Shown piece by piece: positions 28,777 to 40,352 of a stretch of DNA of 64,000 bases (its first letter is position 1; every line of letters starts with the position of its first letter). The position numbers were made by a program, and so were the translations under genes. Origin of the DNA: Coprousia sp963931435 (GTDB taxonomy: Bacteria; Actinomycetota; Coriobacteriia; Coriobacteriales; Coriobacteriaceae). The stretch covers positions 1,240,001 through 1,304,000 of the forward strand of contig OZ007012.1 in the NCBI GenBank assembly GCA_963931435.1, read 5' to 3'. The notes under the pieces were generated by a model. The model saw only the letters and a list, made by a program, of their open reading frames with translations. It was not told where the DNA came from and made no database searches.

Positions 28777-29979
28777 TTAAGCCTGGTACCAGCGCGGGGT
28801 GGCCTGCTCCTCGAGGGCGCGCAGCGTGGCCACGGGGTCGGCGACCTTCTGCAGGAAGATCATGGCCGCGATGGCGTACGGCTTGTAGCTCGCCTCCTTG
28901 TACATGCCGACGCGGTGCATGTCGAAGACGTCGGCCATGACCTCGCCGTGCTCGCAGGAGACGCCGGAGATGTCGGCGGGCAGCGGGTGCATGTAGATGG
29001 TCTCGTCGCCGTGCGCGGTCAGCGCCATGAGCTCGCGCGTGGAGCACCAGTCCTTATGCGTGGCGTTCTGGGCGAGGAGCTCCTTCTCGAGCGCCTTGAT
29101 GCCGGCGTCGTCGCCCTCAGCGTAGAGGTTGGTGCGGCGCTCCATGGCCGCATAGGGCGCCCAGCTCTTGGGGATGACGATGTCGGCGCCCTCGAAGGCC
29201 TCCTCCATGGTGCCCACCTGGCGGAAGGCGCAGCCGGACTCGGCGGCGTAGGCGCGCGCGGCCTCCACGCGGTCGCCCATGAGGTCGTAGCCCTCGGGAT
29301 GCGCGAGCGTGACGTCCATGCCGAAGCGCGGGAGCAGCGAGATGAGCGACTGCGGGCACGAGAGGGGCTTGCCATAGGAGGGTGAGTAGGCCCAGGTCAC
29401 GGCCACCTTCTTGCCGCGCAGGTTCTCCAGGCCGCCGAACTCGTTGATGAGGTAGAGCATGTCGGCCGAGGACTGGGTGGGATGGTCGGAGTCGGACTGC
29501 AGCGAGATGAGGGTCGGGCGATGGTCGAGCACGCCGTCGGCGTAGGCCTCGGCAACGGACTCGGCGACCTCGGCCATGTAGGCGTCGCCCTTGCCGATGT
29601 ACATGTCGTCGCGGATGCCGATGACGTCGGCCATGAACGAGATCATCGTGGCGGTCTCGCGGACGGTCTCGCCGTGCGCGATCTGGCTCTTGCCCTCGTC
29701 GAGGTCCTGGAGCTGGAGCCCCAGCAGGTTCGTGGCCTTGGAGAACGAGAAGCGCGTGCGGGTGGAGTTGTCACGGAAGAGCGAGACGGCCAGGCCCGAG
29801 TTGAAGATGCGCGGGGAGATGTTGCGCTCGCGCAGGTCGCGCAGCGCCGCGGCCACGGCGTAGAGCGCACGGAGCTCGTCGCAGGTCTTGTCCCAGGTGT
29901 GCAGGAAGTCGGCGTTGTACATGCCGGAGAAGTCGTAGCCGGAAAGCTCGTCGAGCAGCGCGGAGAAGTCCTTTGCCAT
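28777..29979 (-). CDS. ygeW: YgeW-type carbamoyltransferase
   Basis: The 400-residue protein is a member of the aspartate/ornithine carbamoyltransferase superfamily, in the YgeW subgroup (about 396 residues in E. coli). The carbamoyl-phosphate loop reads LFRDNSTRTRFSFSKA, and DSDHPTQSSADML, AYSPSYGKPLSCPQSL and YMHPLPADISG follow. The SYGKPLSCPQS segment is where the YgeW subgroup differs from ordinary carbamoyltransferases. Working in the phosphorolytic direction it could release carbamoyl phosphate from a ureido product for ArcC. It lies 25 bases after ygeY. Substrate identity is inference. Confidence 0.93.
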   Translation of the reverse strand: MAKDFSALLDELSGYDFSGMYNADFLHTWDKTCDELRALYAVAAALRDLRERNISPRIFNSGLAVSLFRDNSTRTRFSFSKATNLLGLQLQDLDEGKSQIAHGETVRETATMISFMADVIGIRDDMYIGKGDAYMAEVAESVAEAYADGVLDHRPTLISLQSDSDHPTQSSADMLYLINEFGGLENLRGKKVAVTWAYSPSYGKPLSCPQSLISLLPRFGMDVTLAHPEGYDLMGDRVEAARAYAAESGCAFRQVGTMEEAFEGADIVIPKSWAPYAAMERRTNLYAEGDDAGIKALEKELLAQNATHKDWCSTRELMALTAHGDETIYMHPLPADISGVSCEHGEVMADVFDMHRVGMYKEASYKPYAIAAMIFLQKVADPVATLRALEEQATPRWYQA

Positions 29980-30004
29980 GGGTGGGTTCCTTTCTTGCGT
30001 GAGC

Positions 30005-31408
30005 CTACTTGATGTCGTTGTCGGTGGCGCCGGCGCGGAAGACGGTGACGTCGCCGGTCTTCTTGGCGGGATCGTAGAGGTTGAGCGCCGCGGTGTAGAG
30101 CGCCGCCGCCGTGACGAGGTCCTGCTTGTAGGTGACCTCGTTGGGCGCGTGCGCCTGGCTCTCGGCGCCGGGACCGAAGCCCACGCAGGGGATGCCGTAG
30201 CGCCCCTGGATGGAGACGCAGTTGGTGGAGAAGGTCCACTTGTCGGTCAGCGGGCGGCCGGCGCGCTTGTCCATCGACTGCGCGCAGCCGATGCGCTCGT
30301 CGCCGAAGAGCGCATGGTGCGCGTCGACGAGCGCCTGCACGTGCGCGGCGTCCTCGGCGTTGATCCACGTGGGGAAGTAGGACTCGGTCTCGTAGACGGT
30401 GCCCTTCCAGCTCGGGCGGTCGTACATGTACATGCTGACCTCGACGTCGTCGCCGTACTTCTTGACGGCGGGCAGGTCGCGGATCTCCTGCAGGCAGGAG
30501 TCCCAGGTCTCGCCGGCGGTCATGCGACGGTCGATCGAGATGGCGCAGGAATCGGCCACGGCGCAGCGGCTGGGGCTCGTGTAGAAGATCTGGCTGACGG
30601 TACAGGTGCCCCGCCCCAGGAAGCGGGCGTCGAGGTAGTGCTCGGGGTTGTACCGGGGATCGAGCATCTTGACGAGGCCCTTGATGGAGGTCGACTCGTC
30701 GCAGCCGTTGTTGTTGAGGGCGCGCACGTCGGAGATGATGTCGGCCATCTTGTAGATGGCGTTGTCGCCGCGATCGGGCGCCGAGCCGTGGCAGGAGACG
30801 CCGTGCACGTCGACGCGGATCTCCATGCGGCCGCGGTGCCCGCGGTAGATGCCGCCGTCGGTGGGCTCGGTGGAGATCACGAACTCGATCTTGTCGCGCG
30901 CGTCGGCGGGACCGTCGAAGTAGTTGTTGACGATGTACTGCCAGCACATGCCGTCGCAGTCCTCTTCCTGCACGGAGCCCACGACCATGATCCTGTAGCC
31001 CTCGGGGATGAGGTCCAGGTCCTTCATCATCTTGGCGGCGTAGGTGGCGCTGGCCATGCCGCCCTCCTGGTCGGAGCCGCCGCGCCCGTAGATGAGCTCG
31101 TCGGTCTCGTAGCCCTCGTAGGGGTCGGCCTCCCAGTTGTCGCGGTTGCCCACGCCCACGGTGTCGATATGGGAGTCGATGGCGATGATCTTGTCACCCT
31201 CGCCCATCCAGCCGATGACGTTGCCCAGGCCGTCGACCTCGACCTTGTCAAAGCCGAGCTTCTCCATCTCGGCTTGGATGCAGGCGACGACCTCGCCCTC
31301 CTCGCAGGACTCAGAAGGGTGAGAGATCATGGCGCGCAGAAACGCCGTCATCTCGGGTCCGTAGCCCCAAGCCGCCTGCTTGATCTTGTCGAAATCCAAA
31401 TCCGCCAT
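30005..31408 (-). CDS. ygeY: YgeY-type M20 family metallohydrolase
   Basis: The 467-residue M20 (ArgE/DapE/ACY1) hydrolase has zinc-ligand blocks AIDSHIDTVGVGNRDNW, YGRGGSDQEGGMAS and VQEEDCDGMCW with the catalytic Glu, and a dimerisation insert. The start is ATG 31408, with AAAGGCG ten bases upstream; an ATG 15 codons earlier has weaker support. YgeY genes are part of the conserved anaerobic purine/urate cluster, where a deacylase-like cleavage of a ureido or formyl group is likely. It follows ygeX by 81 bases and precedes ygeW by 25. Confidence 0.93.
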   Translation of the reverse strand: MADLDFDKIKQAAWGYGPEMTAFLRAMISHPSESCEEGEVVACIQAEMEKLGFDKVEVDGLGNVIGWMGEGDKIIAIDSHIDTVGVGNRDNWEADPYEGYETDELIYGRGGSDQEGGMASATYAAKMMKDLDLIPEGYRIMVVGSVQEEDCDGMCWQYIVNNYFDGPADARDKIEFVISTEPTDGGIYRGHRGRMEIRVDVHGVSCHGSAPDRGDNAIYKMADIISDVRALNNNGCDESTSIKGLVKMLDPRYNPEHYLDARFLGRGTCTVSQIFYTSPSRCAVADSCAISIDRRMTAGETWDSCLQEIRDLPAVKKYGDDVEVSMYMYDRPSWKGTVYETESYFPTWINAEDAAHVQALVDAHHALFGDERIGCAQSMDKRAGRPLTDKWTFSTNCVSIQGRYGIPCVGFGPGAESQAHAPNEVTYKQDLVTAAALYTAALNLYDPAKKTGDVTVFRAGATDNDIK

Positions 31409-31489
31409 CGCTTGCACGCCTTTCTCTCGCGGGCTCTCTTTCTTGTATCTCACCTGCCTGCCGGCAGGAGGGGTTCCTTTTTGGCGGCT

Positions 31490-32710
31490 TCACGCCTCGG
31501 GCACGGGATAGGCGCCGTCCCAGACCACCTTGCGGTAGTTCACCGGATCGGTGTCGCCCTCGGTGGAGAAGAGCAGGACGCTGCTCGTCTCGTCGAGGCC
31601 GATGGCGGCGCGCAGGTCCGCGTAAGCCTCGTCGGTCATGATGGTGTCGATGAGGCCCGCGCCCACGGCACCGGACTCGCCGGAGATGACGCGCGGATCG
31701 CCCGCGAGCGGGGCGCCGAGCACGCGCATGCCGCGCGCGGCCACCCAGTCGGGGCACGATACGAACACCTTCACGTGGTTGCGCAGGATGTCCCAGCCGA
31801 GCGTGTTGGGCTCGCCGCAGGCCAGGCCCGCCATGATGGTGGGCATATCGCCCTCGACGATGCGCGGCTCGCCGTCGCCGGCCACGGCGCCCTTGTACAG
31901 GCACGCGGCCTCGGCGGCCTCCATCACCACGAAGGTGGGCGGGTCGTCGGGGAAGCGGTTGGCGAAGTAGCCCACCACGGCCCCTGCCAGCGATCCCACG
32001 CCCGCTTGCACGAAGACGTGCGTGGGGCGCTCGACGCCCGCCTCGGCGAGCTGATCGGTCGCCTCGGAGGCCATGGTGCCGTAGCCCTCCATGATCCAGC
32101 TGGGGATCTCCTCGTAGCCCTCCCAGGCGGTGTCCTGCACGATGACGCCGCGCTCGCAGGCGTCGGCTTCGGCGGCCGCCATGCGCACGCACTCGTCATA
32201 GTTCACGTCCTCGATGGTGACCTGGGCGCCCTCCTTGGCGATGTTGTCGAACCGGCTCTTCACGCTGCCCTTGGGCATGTGCACCACGGCCTTCTGGCCG
32301 AGCTTGCCGGCTGCCCACGCCACGCCGCGGCCGTGGTTGCCGTCGGTGGCGGTGAAGAAGGTCGCCTGGCCGAAGTCGCGGGCCAGCTCGTCGCTCGTGA
32401 GGTAGTCGTAGGTCATCTCGGACACGGGCTTGCCGGTCTCCTTGGCGATGTAGCTCGCCATGGCGAACGAGCCGCCGAGCACCTTGAACGCGTTGAGGCC
32501 GAAGCGGTAGGACTCGTCCTTGACGGCGAGGCCGGCGAGCCCCAGATCGGCCGCGAGGGCGTCGAGCTTCGCGAGCGGGGTCACCGCGTACTGCGGGAAG
32601 CTGCCGTGGAACGCGCGCGCCTGGGCGACGTGGTCCAGCGACATGATGGAGAGGTGCGCGTCGTCGCTTCTCTCCATGCGGTTCTCAACCCAGAGGATCT
32701 TGTCTGCCAT
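31490..32710 (-). CDS. ygeX: Diaminopropionate ammonia-lyase
   Basis: This PLP enzyme splits 2,3-diaminopropionate to pyruvate and two ammonia, through 2-aminoacrylate. The 406 residues (ATG 32710 after AAGGAGCG) carry the Schiff-base lysine in GLNAFKVLGGSFAMA, the cofactor-phosphate/substrate loop ATDGNHGRGVAWAA, and QAGVGSLAGAVVGYF. Length and motifs match E. coli YgeX (398 residues). It is the first gene of the ygeX-ygeY-ygeW-arcC-mocA-hydA operon and is transcribed away from a PAS/HTH regulator across an operator-rich AT-richer gap. RidA at 47.5 kb can remove the 2-aminoacrylate it makes. Confidence 0.95.
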   Translation of the reverse strand: MADKILWVENRMERSDDAHLSIMSLDHVAQARAFHGSFPQYAVTPLAKLDALAADLGLAGLAVKDESYRFGLNAFKVLGGSFAMASYIAKETGKPVSEMTYDYLTSDELARDFGQATFFTATDGNHGRGVAWAAGKLGQKAVVHMPKGSVKSRFDNIAKEGAQVTIEDVNYDECVRMAAAEADACERGVIVQDTAWEGYEEIPSWIMEGYGTMASEATDQLAEAGVERPTHVFVQAGVGSLAGAVVGYFANRFPDDPPTFVVMEAAEAACLYKGAVAGDGEPRIVEGDMPTIMAGLACGEPNTLGWDILRNHVKVFVSCPDWVAARGMRVLGAPLAGDPRVISGESGAVGAGLIDTIMTDEAYADLRAAIGLDETSSVLLFSTEGDTDPVNYRKVVWDGAYPVPEA

Positions 32711-32760
32711 GTGCCTCGGCGCTCCTTCGCTCGCATGGTTGCTCACTCTTCGTCTTGATA

Positions 32761-32930
32761 CCAGACAAAAAGTTTTGTCGTACTGTTTGTACCACAGCTT
32801 CCAAGCATGAGTCCAGAAATTTTGTCTGGGCAAGCGACCGGTAGGTTTTCAGCGGTAAACGGTATGGTTTTCTGCTACTTGCGCAACGTTTCACGGTATG
32901 CGACCATGAGCCTAACAGAAAGTTTGTTAG
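32761..32930. promoter_or_regulatory. Operator-like repeats between ygeX and its PAS/HTH regulator
   Basis: The gap is AT-rich against a GC-rich background. It holds a perfect palindrome GACAAAA-AG-TTTTGTC (32764-32779). The longer half-site CCAGACAAAA (32761-32770) has an exact reverse complement at 32820-32829, 49 bases away. A further palindrome, CTAACA-N7-TGTTAG (32912-32930), abuts the regulator's ribosome-binding site. Two GGTTTTC direct repeats (about 32845-32877) lie between. These are good candidates for binding sites of the adjacent regulator and for the divergent promoters. Confidence 0.6.
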
Positions 32931-32938
32931 GAGTTGCC

Positions 32939-33601
32939 ATGACGCAAGCGCAGATCGAGTTCTACCGGCGCCTCGCCCACGGACTCGCCCTCCAGTTCGG
33001 CCCCCACTGCGAGATCGTCGTGCACGACCTCGAGGCGGACGACCTCGACCACTCCATCGTCGTCATCGAGAACGGCCACATCAGCGGGCGCGCGATCGGC
33101 GACGGCCCCAGCCACGTGGTGCTCGAGGCCCTGAGCGGCGAGGCGGACGAGCTGCGCGACCGCCCGCCCTACCTCACCACCACCGCGGACGGCAAGCTGC
33201 TCAAGTCGAGCACCATCTTCATCCGCGACGAGACGGGGCGCGCCTGCGGCATCCTCGCCATCAACTTCGACATCACGCTCATGAAGGCCTTCGCCGGATC
33301 GCTCGCCGCGCTCATCGGCGCCGGCGGCGCCCAGGCGCCCGAGCCCATCACCCGCAACGTCGGCGACCTCCTCGACGACCTCTTCCGCGAGTGCGAGCAG
33401 GTGGTGGGCAAGCCCGCCGCCTTCATGTCCAAGGAGGAGCGCGTGCGCGCGATCGGCTACCTCGACGAGCGCGGGGCGTTCCTCATCAGCAAGTCGAGCC
33501 AGAAGGCGTGCGAGTTCTTCGGTATCTCGAAATACAGCTTCTACAGCTACCTCGACGAAGCCAAGGCCGGGCGCGCGGCGCGCGGAGACGGCGCGCGATA
33601 G
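32939..33601 (+). CDS. YheO-like PAS/HTH transcriptional regulator (purine operon)
   Basis: The 220-residue protein has an N-terminal YheO-type PAS domain (HCEIVVHDLEADDLDHSIVV, ENGHISGRAIG, then SSTIFIRDETGRACGILAIN, about 18-115). It ends in a helix-turn-helix (GAFLISKSSQKACEFFGISK). The start ATG 32939 sits six bases after TTAGGAG; an ATG at 32906 in frame has no site. PAS domains of this family are thought to sense small ligands. Its position divergent from ygeX and next to palindromic repeats suggests it controls the ygeX operon and itself, perhaps sensing a purine intermediate. Confidence 0.87.
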   Translation: MTQAQIEFYRRLAHGLALQFGPHCEIVVHDLEADDLDHSIVVIENGHISGRAIGDGPSHVVLEALSGEADELRDRPPYLTTTADGKLLKSSTIFIRDETGRACGILAINFDITLMKAFAGSLAALIGAGGAQAPEPITRNVGDLLDDLFRECEQVVGKPAAFMSKEERVRAIGYLDERGAFLISKSSQKACEFFGISKYSFYSYLDEAKAGRAARGDGAR

Positions 33602-33614
33602 AGGAGCCGCGCGC

Positions 33615-34814
33615 TCAGGCGCGGACGCCCTTGGCGCGCATGACGCGGTTGAGCTTCTCGGCGGCGAGCACCATAACGACGAGGATGGCGGCCAGGTAGA
33701 CCGGGTAGAGCCCGACGCCCACCGCCTGCGCGATGACGCCGAAGAGCGGCGACATCGCGAGCGTCCCAACGTAGGCCACCGCCATCTGCATGCCGGTGAG
33801 CTCGAGCGCCACGTCGTCACCGAACCGCGCCGGCGTGGCATGGATGATGGATGGGTAGACCGGCGCGCACCCCAGCCCAACGAGCACCAGGCCGGGCAGC
33901 AGGGCGAGCTCGCCGAACGGGAGGAACAGGCAGGCCACGCCCAGGGCGATCAGAGCCTGGCCCAGGCGGATCATGCCCGCGTCGGAGACCTTGAGCGAGA
34001 TGAAGCCGCTCGCGGCACGGCCCACCGTGATGCCGATGTAGAAGAGCGACGCCCAGCTCGCCGCCGTGGAAGCGTCGACCCCGCGCGCCAGATTGCAGTA
34101 GGTGGCGGCCCAGTTGCCGCAGGTGCTCTCCAGGGCGCAGTAGCAGAAGAAGCACACGAGCACCGCCACCACGCCGTCGATGCGCAGCAGCGCGCGGCGC
34201 GTCTTGCGTGGCGCCGGCTCGGCGCCATCGGGCTGGTCGGGGACGGATGGATCCTCATAGGCGGGGAGCTTCCGCTCGCGCCACAGGGGCAGCGAGAGCG
34301 TGAGCACCAGGCAGATGACCACCTGGATGGCGCCGAGGACGAAGAACCCCAGCGACCACGAGCCCGCGCCGATGCACTGCGCCATGATCACGGGACCGCC
34401 GCTCGCGCCGACGCCCCACATGCAGTGCAGCCAGCTCATGTGCTGCGACTCGTAGTGGACGGCGACGTAGGCGTTGAGGGCCGCGTCCACCGCGCCGGCC
34501 CCCAGACCGTAGGGAACCGCGATGAGGCAGAGCTGCCAGAACTCCCGGGCGAGGGAGAACCCTACGAGCGCGAGCGCCGTGAGCGCCACGCTCACCACGG
34601 TGACCTTACCCGTGCCGAAGCGGTCCACCACGCGCACCGACATGAGGCTGGAAACGATGGTGCCCAGCGAGATGATCATGGTGAGGGCGCCCACCCACGA
34701 GACCCCCGCCCCTAGATCGGGCGCCATGGTGGGCCAGGCGGAGCCGATGGCGGAATCGGGCAGGCCCAGGCTGATGAAGGCCAGGTAGATGATCGGCAGA
34801 AGACCGGCGGGCAC
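33615..34814 (-). CDS. MFS transporter
   Basis: A 399-residue major facilitator with about 12 hydrophobic segments. GTG 34814 is preferred as start because GAGGAGGT lies nine bases upstream; the longer frame adds 28 Arg/Pro-rich residues. The loop after TM2 contains RVVDRFGTGKVT, the MFS motif A region, and a charged central loop (about 188-225) splits the two six-helix bundles. The fold resembles fucose/sugar-type or BCSC-like MFS members, but no substrate-specific motif is evident. It converges with the regulator, with 13 bases between stops. A role in exporting or importing a catabolic intermediate is speculation. Confidence 0.8.
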   Translation of the reverse strand: MPAGLLPIIYLAFISLGLPDSAIGSAWPTMAPDLGAGVSWVGALTMIISLGTIVSSLMSVRVVDRFGTGKVTVVSVALTALALVGFSLAREFWQLCLIAVPYGLGAGAVDAALNAYVAVHYESQHMSWLHCMWGVGASGGPVIMAQCIGAGSWSLGFFVLGAIQVVICLVLTLSLPLWRERKLPAYEDPSVPDQPDGAEPAPRKTRRALLRIDGVVAVLVCFFCYCALESTCGNWAATYCNLARGVDASTAASWASLFYIGITVGRAASGFISLKVSDAGMIRLGQALIALGVACLFLPFGELALLPGLVLVGLGCAPVYPSIIHATPARFGDDVALELTGMQMAVAYVGTLAMSPLFGVIAQAVGVGLYPVYLAAILVVMVLAAEKLNRVMRAKGVRA

Positions 34815-35011
34815 GGGAATCGACCTCCTCGGGCGGCGCGGGGCCGCGAACGATGGAACCACCGTCGAAACGGTAGCCCCGCCGAGCGCCCCGCGCAAGG
34901 CGCATCACCCGATCTGAAACCCCGCGAGCCCGTTTTGAACCGCCCGCTGCACGCAGCTGGAACGTTTTGGCACCCGTCCCAACCGACGCCGCCACCTACG
35001 GAGAGTGTCCT

Positions 35012-35452
35012 TCAGAGAGCTTCCGGGACACTCCCCTGCTCCGAGTCGTCTACCAGCACCACGTCATCGCGCGCCTCCGCAATCAAGCGAAGCTCATCCG
35101 TGAAACCGCTCACGCTGAAGAGCACGAACCCGTCCACCCGCTCGCCCTTCTGCCATGGCACGCGCGCCGCCTTCTCCTCCAGCGCCCGCAACACGTTCGC
35201 GCCGACGGGATCCCTCCAGAACTTGCACTCGCCCCAGACGGAGCGTCCCTCTCCGGTACTCAGGCCTGCGACGTCGATCTCATCACCACCCGACCACCAG
35301 CGGCCCACGCGCTCCGGCACGAACCCCAGCTCACCGGAATCCGCCAGCTCCCACAGGCGCTCACGGCAGACGTCCTCGTACACATAGGCCACGTGTCGAT
35401 GAAGCCCGTTGCCGTCAGATACCCAGAGCGGGCACAAGGACCGCCCTTGCAA
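35012..35452 (-). pseudogene. Fragment of a DUF234-type AAA ATPase
   Basis: The 146 residues match only the C-terminal, nuclease-like DUF234 domain of archaeal/bacterial AAA ATPases: HVAYVYEDVCRERLWELA, RVGRWWSGGDEIDVAGL with the E-I-D core, and VWGECKFWRD. Full-length members have about 450-470 residues, beginning with a P-loop ATPase domain, which is missing. The nominal start lies inside a 15-bp perfect inverted repeat (35442-35475), so an insertion or deletion probably removed the 5' part. I expect no function. Confidence 0.75.
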
Positions 35453-35475
35453 GACCCCGGAGGGTCTTGCAAGGG
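35442..35475. repeat. Perfect 15-bp inverted repeat with CGGA loop
   Basis: Arms GCCCTTGCAAGACCC (35442-35456) and its exact complement (35461-35475) enclose CGGA. No U-tract follows on either strand. It lies 50 bases past the stop of the xanthine dehydrogenase and at the broken end of the DUF234 fragment. It may be a factor-independent stop for the operon or the end of a mobile palindromic element. Confidence 0.6.
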
Positions 35476-35524
35476 CGTGTCTGGAAAAGCGGATGCGCTC
35501 TGGTTTTATGCCGCACTGGCGCCG

Positions 35525-38278
<2,754 letters not shown>

Positions 38279-38290
38279 CGTGATCCCTCC

Positions 38291-38500
38291 CTACCGGTCC
38301 GCGAAGATGCCGAGGGCATCCCGAATCGCCTTCTTGGGGCACACGGTCGCGCACATCCCGCACGAGATGCAGCGCGCATGGTCGATGACCGCCCGCGCGC
38401 CCTCCATGCGGATCGCGCCGACCGGACAGGCGCGCTCGCAGCGCCTGCAGCCGATGCAGTCCTCCGCGACGATGTGGATCCTTTGCGTCGCACCGTCCAT
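38291..38500 (-). CDS. Small 2[4Fe-4S] ferredoxin
   Basis: A 69-residue protein with two classical cluster motifs, CIGCRRCERACPVGAIRM and CISCGMCATVCPKKAIRD. The start ATG 38500 follows GAGAGGAG. It is placed between ygfK and the fused xanthine dehydrogenase, 75 and 12 bases away. With YgfK lacking its flavin domain and no FAD hydroxylase subunit in this operon, I infer that this ferredoxin is the electron partner of the molybdenum enzyme. Confidence 0.93.
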   Translation of the reverse strand: MDGATQRIHIVAEDCIGCRRCERACPVGAIRMEGARAVIDHARCISCGMCATVCPKKAIRDALGIFADR

Positions 38501-38575
38501 GGGGCGCTCCTCTCTCGCCTGCGCCCAGCTTACCCCTCCGTGCGGGCACGCGGCGCGTCCGATGCCGCCAACGCG

Positions 38576-40276
38576 CTATCCGAGCAGGTAGGCGTAGCCG
38601 TCGCGCGCGGCCTTGATCACGCGGCGCACGTCGTCGGGCAGCCCGCAGGCCTCGTCATCGACGTCGAAGACACCGGAGAGCTCGGCCAGACGCACGCGGA
38701 ACGCGCCGTCGCCGCGGCGCAGGAAGCCCTCGTTCTCGCTCGCATCCATGTCCGCGTCGCTCCAGAAGACGGTGAGCTTGCCCTTGTAGGGGCGCCCCTC
38801 GTAGGGGCAGAACACGGCGCAGTTGCCGCACTCGTTGCACATGCCGTCGATATGCAGGATCTGCTTGCGCTTGAACCCGGGCACGTCGATGAGGACGTTT
38901 GCGCGGTTGGGGCACACCGTCACGCAGGCGCGGCACGCCAAACAGTCCAGGAGCGGGAGCGCCGCCGGCAGCGAGCGCTTGCCCTGGGCGCGTTCCGGGC
39001 GACGGTAGGCGTCGCCGGCGACGCTCGCCTCGTCGAGCGCGACGACGGCCGCCACGTCGACGTGCCGGCGGCTCACGTTCTCGACCGTCCCGACGTTCTC
39101 GGCCATCTTGGCGAAGCGGTCGTAGCCCTGCGGGCGCAGAAGCGCCGTGGCCAGCGTGACCGGCCAGATGCCGGCGTGGTAGAGCTCGGCGATGTTGTTC
39201 TCGTCGGCGCCGGCGGAGAAGGAAACGTGGATGTTGCCGTCGAAGCGCTCGGCGATGCGGCGCACCACGGCGATGGCGAGCGGGAACAGCGCCACGCCCG
39301 ACATGTACATCTGGTCGGCGGGCAGCTCGTTGTACAGGACGTTCACCGGCAGCGTGTTGCAGACCTTGATGCCGAACTGGCGGCCGTGGTCCTTGGCGAC
39401 CTGGATCAGGCGCTCGAACATCGCCTCGGCATCCTCCCAGGCGAGATCGTTCTCGAAGCTCGAACGCTCCATCGAGAGCGCCTCGTAGCCCAGCCCGTCG
39501 AGACGCTCGCGCACGAAGTCGTAGCCCATGAGGGTGGGGTTGACCTTGACGCAGGTGTCGAGGCCCTTCTCGGTCAGGAGGTAGGAGACGATCGACTCGA
39601 TCTCGCCCGCCGGGCACCCGTGCATGGTCGAAACGGTCATGGACGTGCTCACCTGCGGCGTGATGGACGCGACGAAGTCCGCGTCGACGTGCTCGAACCG
39701 GTCGAAGTTGGCGAGCGCCCACGAGCGGCACTCCTCCCATGCCGGGGTGGCGGAGGCGTCCTTCAGACCCTCGATGAAGGCGTCGACCTTCTCGCTCTTG
39801 ATGCCGGCGAGGTCGTAGCCCACGCTCATGTTGTAGATGAAGCCGTCCGGCGCGCCGAGGCCCCACTCGCGGGCGAGCAGCTTGCTGGCGAACCAGCCCT
39901 TGATGTACTCGGCCTGGGCGTCGGCGCAGGTGAGCTCGGTGGACCACTCGCAGTTGTAGCACACGTCGCCGGGGGCGATGCAGGGCTTGGGGATGCAGGC
40001 CGAGAGCTCGGCGCCATCCATGACCTGGACGGTCTTGAGTTCGAAGAAGCGTGCGCCGGCGTAATAGCCCGCCACGAGGTTCTGCGCGAGCTGGGTGTTG
40101 GGGCCCGCGGCGGGGCCGAACGGCGCCTCGATGCGCCCGCCGAACAGGTCGATGCCGCTGCCCGGCTCATAGGAGGCGCTGCGGCGCACGCCGAAGACGC
40201 TGCCCTGGCTCTCATGCTCGGTCAGGGCCCAATCCATCAGCTGCGCGAAGGGCATCGGTTTCATAACGTCGCTCAT
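38576..40276 (-). CDS. ygfK: Short YgfK-type oxidoreductase lacking the flavin/NAD(P)H domain
   Basis: YgfK (annotated as a putative selenate reductase subunit) is about 1030 residues in E. coli: a dihydroorotate-dehydrogenase-like barrel, a glutamate-synthase-small-subunit-like flavin domain and a C-terminal ferredoxin domain. Here the protein has 566 residues. The N-terminal barrel (GGRIEAPFGPAAGPNTQLAQ, STMHGCPAGEIESIV) runs to about 420 and is followed directly by the ferredoxin part at 445-495 (CLACRACVTVCPNRANV, CNECGNCAVFCPYEG). The middle domain is absent with no frameshift visible, so this looks like a real short form rather than a broken gene. It lies between ssnA and the ferredoxin. 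Confidence 0.88.
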   Translation of the reverse strand: MSDVMKPMPFAQLMDWALTEHESQGSVFGVRRSASYEPGSGIDLFGGRIEAPFGPAAGPNTQLAQNLVAGYYAGARFFELKTVQVMDGAELSACIPKPCIAPGDVCYNCEWSTELTCADAQAEYIKGWFASKLLAREWGLGAPDGFIYNMSVGYDLAGIKSEKVDAFIEGLKDASATPAWEECRSWALANFDRFEHVDADFVASITPQVSTSMTVSTMHGCPAGEIESIVSYLLTEKGLDTCVKVNPTLMGYDFVRERLDGLGYEALSMERSSFENDLAWEDAEAMFERLIQVAKDHGRQFGIKVCNTLPVNVLYNELPADQMYMSGVALFPLAIAVVRRIAERFDGNIHVSFSAGADENNIAELYHAGIWPVTLATALLRPQGYDRFAKMAENVGTVENVSRRHVDVAAVVALDEASVAGDAYRRPERAQGKRSLPAALPLLDCLACRACVTVCPNRANVLIDVPGFKRKQILHIDGMCNECGNCAVFCPYEGRPYKGKLTVFWSDADMDASENEGFLRRGDGAFRVRLAELSGVFDVDDEACGLPDDVRRVIKAARDGYAYLLG

Positions 40277-40352
40277 GTGTATCTCCCCTCTGGGGCGGCG
40301 CGGCGCCGCCCGGATGCCCGCCCCGGCGGCGGTGCCGGGGCGGGGCGCTTGC

